Shown in pieces: positions 1-11,600 of a DNA stretch of 64,000 nt. Position numbers and translations under genes: made by a program. Source of the stretch: Apostichopus japonicus (Eukaryota; Echinodermata; Holothuroidea; Aspidochirotida; Stichopodidae); the NCBI RefSeq assembly GCF_037975245.1, contig NC_092577.1, positions 31,149,398 through 31,213,397 of the forward strand, read 5' to 3'. The first letter of the stretch is position 1; each line of letters begins with the position of its first letter. The notes beneath the pieces are model-generated. The model did not search any database and had not been told where the DNA came from. It saw nothing but the letters and a program-made list of their open reading frames with translations.

Positions 1-1369
1 TCCTTTATGTTGTTCTTATAAATATCTTTAAGCCATATATTCAATTCTTAATTTGCATAAACATGTTGCAACAAGAACTGTGCAATGGTGAACATGTTGC
101 AAGAACTTTGCAACGGTGATCGACAGCTGTGTGCATGTCAATCATGCACTGCATGATTCCTGCAAGCACAAAGTGCGTACAAGGAAACAACTTCCCTAGC
201 ATGCAAAACTGCTGAAATGAGCTGCCTAGCAGTTAAGTTGAGAATCACAGCTTCCCTCCCTTATGGTGAACAATTTTTTTTTTCCACCCATGTAACCACA
301 ACAGAACAGAGAGAATGATGAAAGTTTGTAGCCTACCTGACAAAGCAAATGCATCTACTGTATTTTGTAAATATAGCTGGATATCAAGCAGGAATAAAGA
401 GTCATATCAGAGAATATGTCCCCCTCCTTAGTTTCCCCCTCCCTTCCTCAGAGAAGGGGAAATAATAAGATTTTTTCGAAGCTCAAATCCATCACTCCTT
501 ACAGCAGCTCAATAGGACTTTCGCTGTGCCGGTTGACTACATTGGCTCTGTTGCCTGTACAGTACATGTAAACAGACCCTGGATTATTGTACAGTTGGCA
601 TCTTTGAAGTTTTCAGCTCAGCACAGCTAGCTGTAAATCATTTACATAGCTAGGTGTACTGCATGCTCTCATTGGTTGAATATCAAATTCAAATGGCTTG
701 CACTGTAATATTAGCTCTATTACTGTCATAGGGGATTTCCATGTGCAGCAGAATGAGAAATATAGGGGTAAGTCCACCTTAACTTATGTGAGGCCATTAA
801 CTATTTATCTTCAGTACACATTTCACAATGAACTAATGAACAAATTGATTACCAATAACATCACAACTGTGATGTTGAAATATAGGGATATTTCCAGGGC
901 TACTTTTGGAGACAATGTTAGATGGATCTACAGTTAATGAGCAATGCAGTGTTGGCAAGGTTTGTGCTCAGAAAGATAGAATAACACATATGAGGCAACA
1001 TTGTAAGTTTTAAACATAAACCTCCCTAATGAAATTCATATGTGGTGTATATATGGCATTGAGTACTGTACATACCACCCCCCCCCAAAAAACCCCCCCC
1101 AAAAAAAAAAAAAACAATTAACAGTGACTAAACTGAAATATGTTTTAAATCTCAATAATGCAAAGTTTGCTACAGTAAAGAGCTGGAAGTTGGTATGTGT
1201 CCCAAGCTCTGTATGTTTTTAAATCTTTTGATGACCTTCAAAAAAGATATAATTCATTAAAAATAGTATTCATTTATAAATTTATTCCATGGATATATGT
1301 ACATCAAGGTATTTCAAATTTCATGAATATTAGCAAGAATGTAAGTAAACTGAGTAAATACACACCTTC
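1..1369. other. No recognisable gene
   Basis: AT-rich non-coding sequence. Short open frames (for example 698-937) show no domain, signal peptide or splice-supported continuation. A C-run followed by an A-run sits near 1078-1115. I see no gene here. Confidence 0.5.
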
Positions 1370-3130
1370 TGTACTATTATGTACATTCTTCTTCTGTACT
1401 GTTCTACAAAATTCTTCTGTTCTGTTCTGTATTATTCTGTACTGTTCTGTATTATTTTTCACACAATTCAGTCAATTAGTATTCTTCTGTACTCTTCTGT
1501 ATTATTCTTCATGTACAATTCAGTAAATAGTATTCTTCTGTACTATTCTGTATTATTCTTCATACAATTCAGTAAATTAGAATTCTTCTATAGCCTACTA
1601 TTCTTTATTATTCTTCATACAATTCAGTCTTCTGTACTCTTCTGAATTATTCTTCTGTACTGTTCTGTATTCTTCTGTATTGTATTATTGTTAAAACGAT
1701 TCTGTAAATTAGTATTCTTCTGTTCTATTCTGTATTATTCTTCACACAATTCTGTAAATAAGAATTTTTCTTTAGCCTACTATTCTCTATTATTCTTCAT
1801 ACAATTCAGTAAATTAGTATTCTCCTGTACTCTTCTGAATTATTCTTCTGTACTGTTCTGTATTCTTCTGTATTGTATTATTGTTAATACGATTCTGTAA
1901 ATAAGTATTCTTCTGTTCTATTCTGTATTATTCTTCACACAATTCTGTAAATAAGAATTCTTCTGTAGCCTACTATTCTGTATTATTCTTCATACAATTC
2001 AGTAAATTAGTAATATTCTTCTGTACTCTCCTGAATTATTCTTCTGTACTGTTCAGTATTCTTCTGTATTGTATTATTGTTAATACGATTCTGTAAATAA
2101 GTATTCCTCTGTGCAGAATTCTTCTGCTGTACTGTACTGTTCTATATTCTTTTTCCTGTTCCCTGTTATTCTTCTTTACTGCTGCCTGTTATTCTTCTTT
2201 ACTGTTCCCTATTATTCATCTTTACTCTTCTGTATTATTCTAATTTACTGTTCTGTAAATTATTATTCTTCTGTACTGTTCTACAATATTCTTCTGTACT
2301 GTACTGTTCTGTATTATTCTTCTGTACTGTAGTTCTGTACGTTATTCGTCATACTAGTTCTATATTATTCTTCTGTACTGTTCTGTATTCTTCTTCTTGA
2401 CTGTTCTGTAAATTATTTTTTTTCTGTATTAGTTCTACATTATTCTTCTGTACTATTCTGTATTATTCTTCTGTACTATTCTGTATTATTCTTCTTTACT
2501 CTTCTGTATTATTCTAATTTACTGTTCTGTAAATTATTATTCTTCTGTACTGTTCTACAATATTCTTCTGTACTGTACTGTTCTGTATTATTTTTCTGTA
2601 CTGTAGTTCTGTACGTTATTCTACATACTAGTTCTATATTATTCTTCTGTACTGTTCTGTATTCTTCTTCTTGACTGTTCTGTAAATTATTGTTTTTCTG
2701 TATTAATTCTACATTATTCTTCTGTACTATTCTGTATTATTCTTCTGTACTATTCTGTATTATTCTTCTGTACTGTTTTGTATTTTTATTCTACATACTA
2801 GTTCTATATTATTATTCTGTACTGTAGTTCTGTATTATTTTTCTGTACTGTAGTTCTGTATGTTATTCTACATAGTAGTTCTACATATTCTTCTGTACTG
2901 TTTCACAATATTCTTCTGTACTATTTTACAATATTATTCTGTACTGTTCTGTATTATTTTTCTTCACGCTAGTTCTGTATGTTATTCTACATAGTAGTTC
3001 TATATTAATATTCTTCTCTACTGTTCTGTATTATTCATGTTCTGTATGTTATTCTACATAGTAGTTCTGTACTGTTCTGTATTATTCATGTTCTGTATGT
3101 TATTCTACATAGTAGTTCTGTACTGTTCTG
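1370..3130. repeat. Degenerate TTCTGTACTGTTCTGTATTATTC-type tandem array
   Basis: About 1.75 kb built almost entirely from variants of TTCTGTACTG, TTCTGTATTATTC and CAATTCAGTAAATTAG. Higher-order duplications are visible: blocks near 1688-1900 recur near 1900-2110, and 2220-2470 recurs near 2510-2760. Several open frames rich in F, Y, C, S and L run through it only because the unit has few stop codons. It is best described as an expanded minisatellite. Confidence 0.85.
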
Positions 3131-4389
3131 CTGAGCTGGATTCTTACTGTGTAAAGATGTGCACATTTAGAGACTATATTTCTTTTGCCAAAACACCATT
3201 CGTGATGGTTTTTTTCACTTTTTATTTTCTTTTCATCTTTCACATACTGTATATACTTTTCGGACAGTAGGTACTCAGTGTTATGAGAGTCACTGTCTGG
3301 TCCCACTGACAAATGTACCACAGGGTCATAACTTTTAAATCCTCCATTTTTCAAATGTACAGTATACAGTATAATGGAAATGACAGTTCTCTTGTTAGTT
3401 CCCATCATGACCCCCCTTTCTCTTCGGCTGTTTGGCAGCCTCTGTTGTTACTTTCAGCACACACCACGTCTTATTGAATGATGTTGTGATTGACAGCTTA
3501 TTCTTTATATTATACATACTGATGACCTACTGTAGCTGTTGTAGTAGTTTTATGGAATTATAATAAAGTACTTTTTAATACTTTCAAAAGCATAAAAGTT
3601 GACAAATGACTGCCAATCATGACAATTTAGTCAGACCTTTATATTAAACTTAAATCTCATTCACCAGTAAATTTTTCAAGGGTCTAAATTATATCTTAAA
3701 GACAACAGAAATTATAGTTACTGTACAGTATGTACAAATTATAAAAAAAAAAAAAAATTAAAAACTAGAAAGAGATTTAAGTTTAACATTGAAGAATTCA
3801 TAATTTGTTTAGGATTGTAATATTTTAGGTCATTGGACAGTGTCATCATAACTCAATTCATTTTCATGCCCTGGTACAGTATATAGAAAATTAATTGTAT
3901 ATGTCAAACCACTACAATTAAGTACAATAATTTTGGAATGCTTAGCTCTGACCCCAAAATATAAGAGAAACAAAGAGAGTATGCAGTAAAGAAGACTAAT
4001 TCATCTCTTTATAAAATCACCTCCATCCCCCCCCCCCCAAAAAAATAAAGCATGATAATTAAAATGAAAATTTGGCCAAATGGCTTGGTCACTATTCCTG
4101 AAACAGTAATTTCCCCAGTCTGTATTCAAGAAGAAGAAAAATGTTTGTCATTCATAATAGCTGAAAAGCCTGGGCCACCTGGTTACATTAAATTTTTAAT
4201 AATTATTTAAAAAAAAATGAAATTGTGATAAACAGTATGACAGATCCAACTTTAGATCTCCCTCCCAAATGGTTTTGAACTCAGATTATGTAATTACAAT
4301 ATTTTGGGTTCAACAATTCGAGCATCCGTTTCTCGGCAAAGGCTTTTCTAACAACTGTCACCGGGCCTCGATGTACTAATTTCAGAGCT
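3131..4389. other. No recognisable gene
   Basis: AT-rich sequence with poly-A runs (about 3743-3756, 4210-4217) and a C-run at about 4029-4038. The distal part lies just 3' of the minus-strand LRR gene and could include its 3' UTR or a further 3' exon. Nothing else is supported. Confidence 0.4.
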
Positions 4390-5721
4390 TCAAACGTGTA
4401 CCTGTAAAAATTGCATTTTGTGTTTTGGTTTTCCTTCCGAGAGGCAACCAGTGGGAGTACTCAAGCATTCTGACACTTTGTCGTAATTTTCGGGATCGTA
4501 ATTTTGGCATGATATCACCCACTTGACAGTAATGTACAGACAAATACAACAACACACCACAAACACTGTTATTACGATAATTATCATGAAGTGGATGATC
4601 CTGGAATTGCCGCCACGATAGTCATCCTCCTCGGTGGCATTGCTGCCACTCTGATGGTTGGCTTCCTCGTCTGCTACGTCTCCAAGCTGTTGGGTGATGT
4701 CCATATTGGGGGGACTGGTGGGACATTCTATAGTTGCCGAAATCACAAGCTCCCCAGAAGAACACGTGACCTGCTCGACCCAGTCTTCATCCGAACGAAG
4801 GTCAAGGTACAGATTCTGGAGAGGTCGAAGGGAGCAGTCGCAGACCAGCGGGTTGCCACTCAGGCGCAATTTGGGGAGATGCGACTCTTCGATATCGCTA
4901 GGGATGGTCACGATCTGGTTACCGCTCAGATCTACGATTTCGAGCCTGGGAGAGCCGAGGAAGAGTTCGGGGGTAATGACGCTAGACGTGAGGGTGTTGT
5001 TATTAGCTCTGAAGGTCTGCAGGTAGGAGAAGCCCACGAAAGCGGGAGCCGGCAGATCGTGCAAGGCGTTGAAACTGAAGTCGACGAACTCGAGTTTTGT
5101 GAGGTCCATGAAGGTCTCGGCGAGGAGGACCTCCAGTTGGTTATGGGCGAAACTCAAATGGGTCAGGTTGGTGTTGTGTCGGAACATGTGGCGATTCACA
5201 TAGCTGAGCCTGTTGTTGGATAGGTAGAGCACTTTCAGGTTCGGAAGGTCCCTGAAGACAGTGGAGGACAGAGCCTGGATGTCATTCCTGCTGAGATAGA
5301 TGGACCTGATGTTACCCGCACCGGCGAAGGCGTCGTGGCCGACATTCATGAGATGGTTGCTAGAGATGTAGACGTGCTCCAGGTGGGTGGCCCCGACGAA
5401 TATCCGGGGACGGAGACTCTCGATGGAGTTCTGAGACAAGTCGAGGAACTTGAGATGATGGAAGGCCCCAAAGTCCCCCTGTCGGAGGTCCCGCAGGTTG
5501 TTTGCTCTCATATCGAGGTAGACGCTACCGTTGCACGAGTAGGGTACCGACGTGAGGTTGCGCCTCCCACAGTACGCATCCAAGTCGGTCTCGATGTAGT
5601 CACAGATCTGGCTACAACTCGGCAGAGACCCGGGGCTGTCGCCCGCTGCCGCTACCAGCGTGACTAACCAAGAAAACAGGAGAAATGGAAGAACGACGGA
5701 GTTGAGATGAAAGGTCTGCAT
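4390..5721 (-). CDS. Leucine-rich-repeat single-pass transmembrane protein
   Basis: This encodes 443 residues from the ATG at 5721-5719. Residues 1-26 form a hydrophobic signal peptide ending in VAAAG. An LRRNT cysteine cluster starts at C36/C40. About nine 24-residue LRRs follow (pattern LxxLxLSxNxIxxL), then an LRRCT cap beginning NPLVCDC. A Ser/Asp/Glu-rich juxtamembrane stretch leads to a transmembrane helix at about 377-403 (rich in I, V and C) and a 40-residue cytoplasmic tail with no recognisable domain. Extracellular LRR proteins of this layout usually act in adhesion or receptor recognition; the ligand is unknown. The open frame continues upstream to 5808, but a good acceptor (TTTCTTTACAG on the minus strand, ending at 5743) lies between, so I prefer the inner ATG. 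The last codons include CAG|GTACAC, which could be a donor, so the tail may differ in the spliced mRNA. Confidence 0.85.
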   Translation of the reverse strand: MQTFHLNSVVLPFLLFSWLVTLVAAAGDSPGSLPSCSQICDYIETDLDAYCGRRNLTSVPYSCNGSVYLDMRANNLRDLRQGDFGAFHHLKFLDLSQNSIESLRPRIFVGATHLEHVYISSNHLMNVGHDAFAGAGNIRSIYLSRNDIQALSSTVFRDLPNLKVLYLSNNRLSYVNRHMFRHNTNLTHLSFAHNQLEVLLAETFMDLTKLEFVDFSFNALHDLPAPAFVGFSYLQTFRANNNTLTSSVITPELFLGSPRLEIVDLSGNQIVTIPSDIEESHLPKLRLSGNPLVCDCSLRPLQNLYLDLRSDEDWVEQVTCSSGELVISATIECPTSPPNMDITQQLGDVADEEANHQSGSNATEEDDYRGGNSRIIHFMIIIVITVFVVCCCICLYITVKWVISCQNYDPENYDKVSECLSTPTGCLSEGKPKHKMQFLQVHV

Positions 5722-5760
5722 TGCGGCAGGTTGTAACAGTTGCTGTAAAGAAATAAGTGG
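5722..5760 (-). other. Probable 3' splice site and 5' UTR of the LRR gene
   Basis: Read on the minus strand, CCACTTATTTCTTTACAG is a polypyrimidine tract plus AG, followed by 21 nt and then the signal-peptide ATG. This suggests a non-coding 5' exon further upstream (higher coordinates) and explains why the frame extension to 5808 is probably intron. Confidence 0.6.
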
Positions 5761-5808
5761 GGAAAAAAAAACGATAAGAGCTGATCCAATACGCCGGATA
5801 AAGATCAT

Positions 5809-8524
5809 AAAAGTGAGATCTCAGAGATTTACTAGATGGCGCTACCAAATTTATGCACCCCTAAAGTAACAAGGATGTCCTCCTGAATTTCCGTGGACAG
5901 TCCCCGGAATGCATTGTCCCCGGATGAACAGTGCATGTCCTCGATATTTGTTCCTGGATGTAATATACTGTCCTTGGAATATCCACAGATACAAAGGAGG
6001 TCTCCTAAATAGTTTTAAATTTTACCTGTTGGGCCTCCAAGTCTTTTTTTTTTAATCAATTTTTTTTATATTTTTCTTATCAATCTCATGTTGGTATGTC
6101 AGTGCCATTTAGTAAGTTGTTTCCTTACAGGGGGGAGTTCAAAAGTCATGTGAGGTCAATAAATGTCAAGTTCTGAACTCTACAGTCCTTGTAAACATGA
6201 GAACTCTAAGAGTAAAGCTTACAATGAACCCCATTCGCAGTGTGTTTATAAACAGGATTTTTTTTGAGAGGTGCCTGGGAATCTGTTTATAGCTCCATGG
6301 GCTGACTGAGTTACCACTTAAACTGAAGTTCAATAAATGAATAAGCATAAAATCTTATTGGTTGAAATATTCCCTAGGCCCAAACAAGTGTTTGAATTTG
6401 AATGACCTTTGCAGTTAACTGTTTGTCACAAACAATTGTTTGAATTTTCCCAGGGTAGTTGTTTGTTTCTGTTATAAGGTGCATCACGCATGACCAGATC
6501 CTATCAGGAACTTAAAGTGATACCGAAACTTTAGTGGGAAGTTACAGCTTTTCAAACTTCCTTAAAGAATCCCCCAGCTAAACTCAGTATGAATTAAGTC
6601 ATAATTATTTGAAACACTTGACGGAATCATGAACAGAAAGCACTTGCAAGTTGTAAAAGTTTACCCACCCAAAATTATGAATTTTTAAGCTAGTGTTTCT
6701 TCTTTTCTTTTTCCTTAATTTACTTCTTAAATCATATAGATATTTCATATAGTATATGACCCATGGCATGATTAGTGTAGTTGATATATAAGAAGGAATA
6801 TTTGGATTAACTGAGCCTTCATAATTTTTATTCATTTGGGAAGTGAACATATATATCTATATAAATATATTCTGTATACTATATATGGGTATATATGAAT
6901 ATATTGGATACATACTTATTGACTTATTTACTGATATCAATTCAACCACAGTTACAGTTACAGGTGTTACCGTTATTGTTGTGTCAGAATGTGTTACCCT
7001 ACAGTAGGTACGATCGGTGGCATTTCTCCCTACAGTCACCAAAACTCCATTCAGGAGTCAAATATACACAGACCTTATAATGGTATTAAATCTAAGTTTA
7101 ATATGTACACTATAATAGCCTGAATGCTTCTTTAGGTTTTAATTTTTTAATTTTTTTGGTCATACTTTTTTTATTCTTTAGGTTGCTAAACTTTGCTTGC
7201 AAATATCAGCACAATTCCCAGCCCTTTTAATCCAGCAGCAAACATTTCCCTCCAAAACCTCTTGCCAGCGACGTTACTGGTTATATACCACCCTTTGTTG
7301 TTGATCTTGATTGGTGTATATGTGTACGTGTCACCTACTGTGCATCCTACACAGGCATATTACCTACACTATATATATATATATAAATGTGTGTATGGTT
7401 ATCATAGGCTATATACAGTACAGTGCACTCTATGGTAAATATTTCATAATCTGCATTTGATAAAATCATAGCTTTTGTGGAATAATTTGGATATATAGTT
7501 ATCACTAAGACCTAAAATTAATATTCTTGTAACCTTACCTTCATTTTAGGGTCTCCAAACAGTTGTACATACAGTCCTTTTCTCCACTCTTAGAAGGTAA
7601 CACACAGATTTCTGTTGTACCTTTGGCTATTCCAACTTCCTTGTGAATGCTTGGCTGCACACAGCATCGCATCTAGCTGCGAGCGGCTCTGGTTAGGGGG
7701 ATTCCCCATTTGTAATATCAGAACTTTACAGTTAACCCTCAAGTAATAGATACACCTTCAATTTGGGATACACCTGCATTTGGGGATATCTTTCATGTTA
7801 CATGAGGACATATCCAGATTTGTTGAAATGAGCCATTTACTTGTGATACATTAATGTTATATCATATGGACTTGTGTATTGTTCCATTAAATTAATATCT
7901 TAAATAGTGGATAGTATGACATGTAATTCAGCATACAGTTTAATACACCATGTGAAGTAGATACACAAGTTGTAATGTCTTGATGCTGTCTGTAATAGCG
8001 TTTTGCATCATTTCAATGTATCTTAATGTATCTTTAAATGTATTTTAATGTAGAAAGGTTCTGCAATTAATGTGTAATTATTGTAAGAATGTTTGTGTTT
8101 ATAAAAGTCTTATCCCATTACCCATATTCAATGAAGATCAAGCCCGAAATAAAACATAATCTTCTCCGAGTCCTATCACTTCAGTAACTGGAATCAAAAT
8201 TGATTGGAATTTATAAGCAGGATATTTTGAAAATACAGTACATTTATTGGTGAGACTTGGAAATAAAAAATTCATTCTGGTTGACTGCATTAAAGAATTT
8301 GCTATATTATCTCAATGGACATTGTATTCTCATGCATGCCTCTTTCCATAGCAACATACTAAAATTGAATCTATGCTCGAATAAATTTATCTGTGATCCA
8401 GAGCAAATTATTAAAGGAGTAATTCATTCATCTGTCGATCAAATTTGCGTATAATTTGGTAGTCGTTTATTGTTACAAATTAACATTAATATCACTGTTT
8501 CTGTTATTTTCCTTCGATCCGCAG
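5809..8524. other. Intergenic or intronic sequence; no exon recognised
   Basis: Searched by eye on the plus strand for the upstream SAC3-domain exons that the GANP gene requires (an exon ending in phase 2); none was found. The sequence is AT-rich with short TA repeats (about 6850-6900, 7370-7388). It is either intron of the GANP gene or, less likely, intergenic. Confidence 0.45.
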
Positions 8525-8638
8525 ACAAGTTCAAACCTACCACGATGGAGTTAGAAATTCAGAGGCAATTCTCTTCTCTGTCCAGTGTGTGTCGTCCATC
8601 AGCAGCCAGAACTATGTTAAGTTCTTTAAGCTCGTCAA
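8525..8638 (+). CDS. MCM3AP: GANP exon 1 of window: SAC3 domain
   Basis: Acceptor GATCCGCAG, donor GTGAGT; starts with one base completing a codon and ends in phase 2. The translated frame contains VRNSEAILFSVQ and NYVKFFKLV, matching the SAC3 motif VRNSSEV...NFVRFFKLV of vertebrate GANP. Another frame is also open here, but only this one has family similarity and joins in phase to the next exon. Confidence 0.9.
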
Positions 8639-11600
8639 GTGAGTATACATTTTTTTTTGGTTGAGGGAGGGGGGAGGGGTGTGTGCAGTGGCGAAGCTAG
8701 GGGTATTGATCAAGGAGGGCGTGAATGGTCTGTAGGGGCGCTTTCGACTCTAAGCAGAGCGCCACCACAGGTTGGCGCGGAGCGTACAGAAATTTTGGGA
8801 GTAAAGATGCTTCCTGGATCGCCGGAAATAACCCTTTCCTGGCCTTGCTAATTTGCAGATAAACGAAGAATAAATAGGTGTCATCACCAACAAAATGTGA
8901 CAAATGTCAATAGGTAGATGAGAGCGCAATAAAAAAAGTAAATAATCGCGAATAAGTAAAAAGTGGTACAAAGCTGAAAAGGGTGCCAGCAGTCCATTTG
9001 AGTCCGTCAGGGGGGCATCCACCCCCCTGACTGTATGGACGCTCCGCCACTGGGGGGGGTGTAATTACTACTCTTTAATTGCATTTGAAAATGCACCATG
9101 ACAATCATTTTGTGCATTGTTTTATCCTTGATTAGCAATTTCAAGACAATTTGTGAAGACTTAATAATTATCAGTTGTTTAATGATTTTGCTTACTGTAG
9201 TGTACAGTATATATACTTAAGTGTATGAAATATAGATCTCAAAATTTGCAAGAAACACGTTTGCAATTTAGAAACAACCCTTAAAGGTCATCAGCACTGT
9301 CTTTGCCCCCTAAATATGCTTGAAAATATAAAATAATGGCCACCCATGCTAGAAATTTGTACGATTATACATTTTAATACCAACCCATACAGGCTCAAAG
9401 TGTGTGTTTTGTTTATTTGTCTTCACTTGAACGTTTCATTGTATAAGTTAAAATTGGGTCAGTCAAGGTCTGGAGTTAAGCTGAAGATGCAGAAATCACT
9501 GGGTCAGTAAAGTACTTTTGAAAACATTGGTTAAATTTGTTGGCCAGTACAGATGATATTTTTTAAGGTTCATGCTAGAAATTTGTACGATTATACATTT
9601 TAATACCAACCCATGCATGCTCAAAGTGTCTGGTTTTGTTTATTTGTCTTCACTTGAACTTTTCATTGTATAAGTTAAAATTGGAATAAAAATAAAAATA
9701 AAAATAAAAATAAAATAAAACTGTTAGCAAACTGCTTATCCACTAGAGAGCCTGTGTAATAGAATGTGTAAAAGTAAGTTGGCCTGACGTTTCGATCCTA
9801 GCAGGATCTTCTTCAGAGGCTAAAAATTTTTAGCCTCTGAAGAAGATCCTGCTAGGATCGAAACGTCAGGCCAACTTACTTTTACACAAGTTAAAATTGG
9901 GTCAGTCAAGGTCTGGAGTTAAGCTGAAGATGCAGAAATCACAGGGTCAGTAAAGTACTTTTGAAAACATTGGTTAAATTTGTTGGCCAGTACAGATGAT
10001 ATTTCTTAAGGTTCTAATGTCATAGTGATATTTCATTGTCTGATGGAACAGTTCTCATTTGTATTGGAAGAAATAAGATCCAGAACTATTCAAAACAAAT
10101 GATTAATTTTGTAGTCTAGCATCTTCCATATAGTTAATATGTTGGTTGTTTGTCAGTGTGCAAAGATCTTTACCACACCCCTGTTTCTTTACCCTTACCC
10201 TTGCTCTGCCAATTCCACTCCTCTCCCCTCTGCTCCTCTCCTCTCCACTCACCATCTTCCTTATTCTTCTTCCCTGTCCCTACTCTTTACTCCTGTCCCT
10301 CTTATCCCCCTTACCCCTCACCCCACCAACCCCCCCAACCCCCCATTCCCTCTCTATGCCCTTCCCATGTCAAATGGCCTCTACCCTGACTGAAGATGCA
10401 TTTTTTCTTACTACAGTGAGTCACCAATGAATTCATTTTCCCCAGGTCTGCCTCCTACCTGAATGGATGCATCATGCATTGTCCCTCTAAGCCCCCTTAC
10501 CCCTCACCCCACCATCCCCCCTAACCCCCCATTCCCTCTTTAATCCCCTTCCCATCTCAAATGGCCTCTACCCTGACTGAAGATGCATTAATTCTTACTA
10601 CAGTGAGTCACCAATGAATTCATTTTCCCAGGTCTGCATCCTACCTAAATGGATGCATCATGCATTGTCCCTCTTAGCCCCTTTACCCCTCACCCCACCA
10701 CCCCCAATCCCCCAATCCTATCCCCTCCCCATCTCAAATGGCCTCTACCCTGACTGAAGATGCATTAATTCTTACTACAGTGAGTCACCAATGAATTCAT
10801 TTTCCCCAGGTCTGCCTCCTACCTAAATGGATGCATCATGCATTGTCCCTCTTAGCCCCCTTACCCTTCACCCCACCAACCCCCCCCCACCCCCCATTCC
10901 CTCTCTATCCGCTCCCCATGTCAAATGGCCTCTACCCTGACTGAAGATGCATTAATTCTTACGACAGTGAGTCACCAATTAATTCATTTTCTCCAGGTCT
11001 GCCTCCTACCTGAATGGATGCATCATGCATCGGTATTTCACTCAGGTACGCAACATCGCCTTAGAGATTATCAACAAAGCCTTCAGTACCAACAGGGGGT
11101 CCCCTTATCCACTGTCGGAGGTCATGAGGTTACTGGCGTTTGAGACCCAAGAACAGGTAAATTAGATTGGCTTGCACGAACAACTCATTTGATATGCATG
11201 AAAATTAACAGTTCGTCATTGCCTACGTCGTCGTGATATTTGTGTACAGTATAGCCTCGTCGTCAGATCGTCAGCGTTAGATCATGCAGCATGCTGCACT
11301 CAATGAGAATGTTAGGGAGTGTTAGCTCAGTGGTCAACGCCGGTGCCTTTCAACCATAAGGTCCCTGGTTCGAGTCACTCCAAGATTAATGTATGTCATC
11401 CAGTTACAGAGTCATTGACAATTGACTATTCATATTACATGAACGTAAAAATATGAATGTAAGAGACTGACTTCGGTCAATTTGCGACTTCGATATTAAG
11501 CCAAATGATGGCTTCTTGGCGAGTTCCTGCAAGTTGCAGGAGGATCTCAAATACACACAAATACAATAAAATACATACTTAAGGAGAATGTTGACAATTT

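Larger units (their letters stand above)
9343..10015. repeat. Direct repeat of about 229 bp, second copy interrupted by a retroinsertion
   Basis: The block starting CATGCTAGAAATTTGTACG at about 9344 is repeated from about 9572. The first copy runs to about 9571. The second is split by the 203-bp insertion at 9685-9887 and resumes with GTCAGTCAAGGTCTGGAG at 9901. The uninterrupted copy serves as the empty-site reference for the insertion. Confidence 0.85.

Noticed and set aside
1197-2332. Frames rich in F, Y, S, C and L in the TTCTGTACTG array
   Set aside because: Low-complexity translation of a tandem repeat, with no signal or domain.
4591-5667. Plus-strand open frames of 110-210 codons opposite the LRR gene
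   Set aside because: They are antisense shadows of the well-supported minus-strand LRR coding region and have no domain of their own.
10139-10430. Pro/Leu-rich frames of 79-94 codons
   Set aside because: They are translations of the C/T-rich part of the junction-duplication array.
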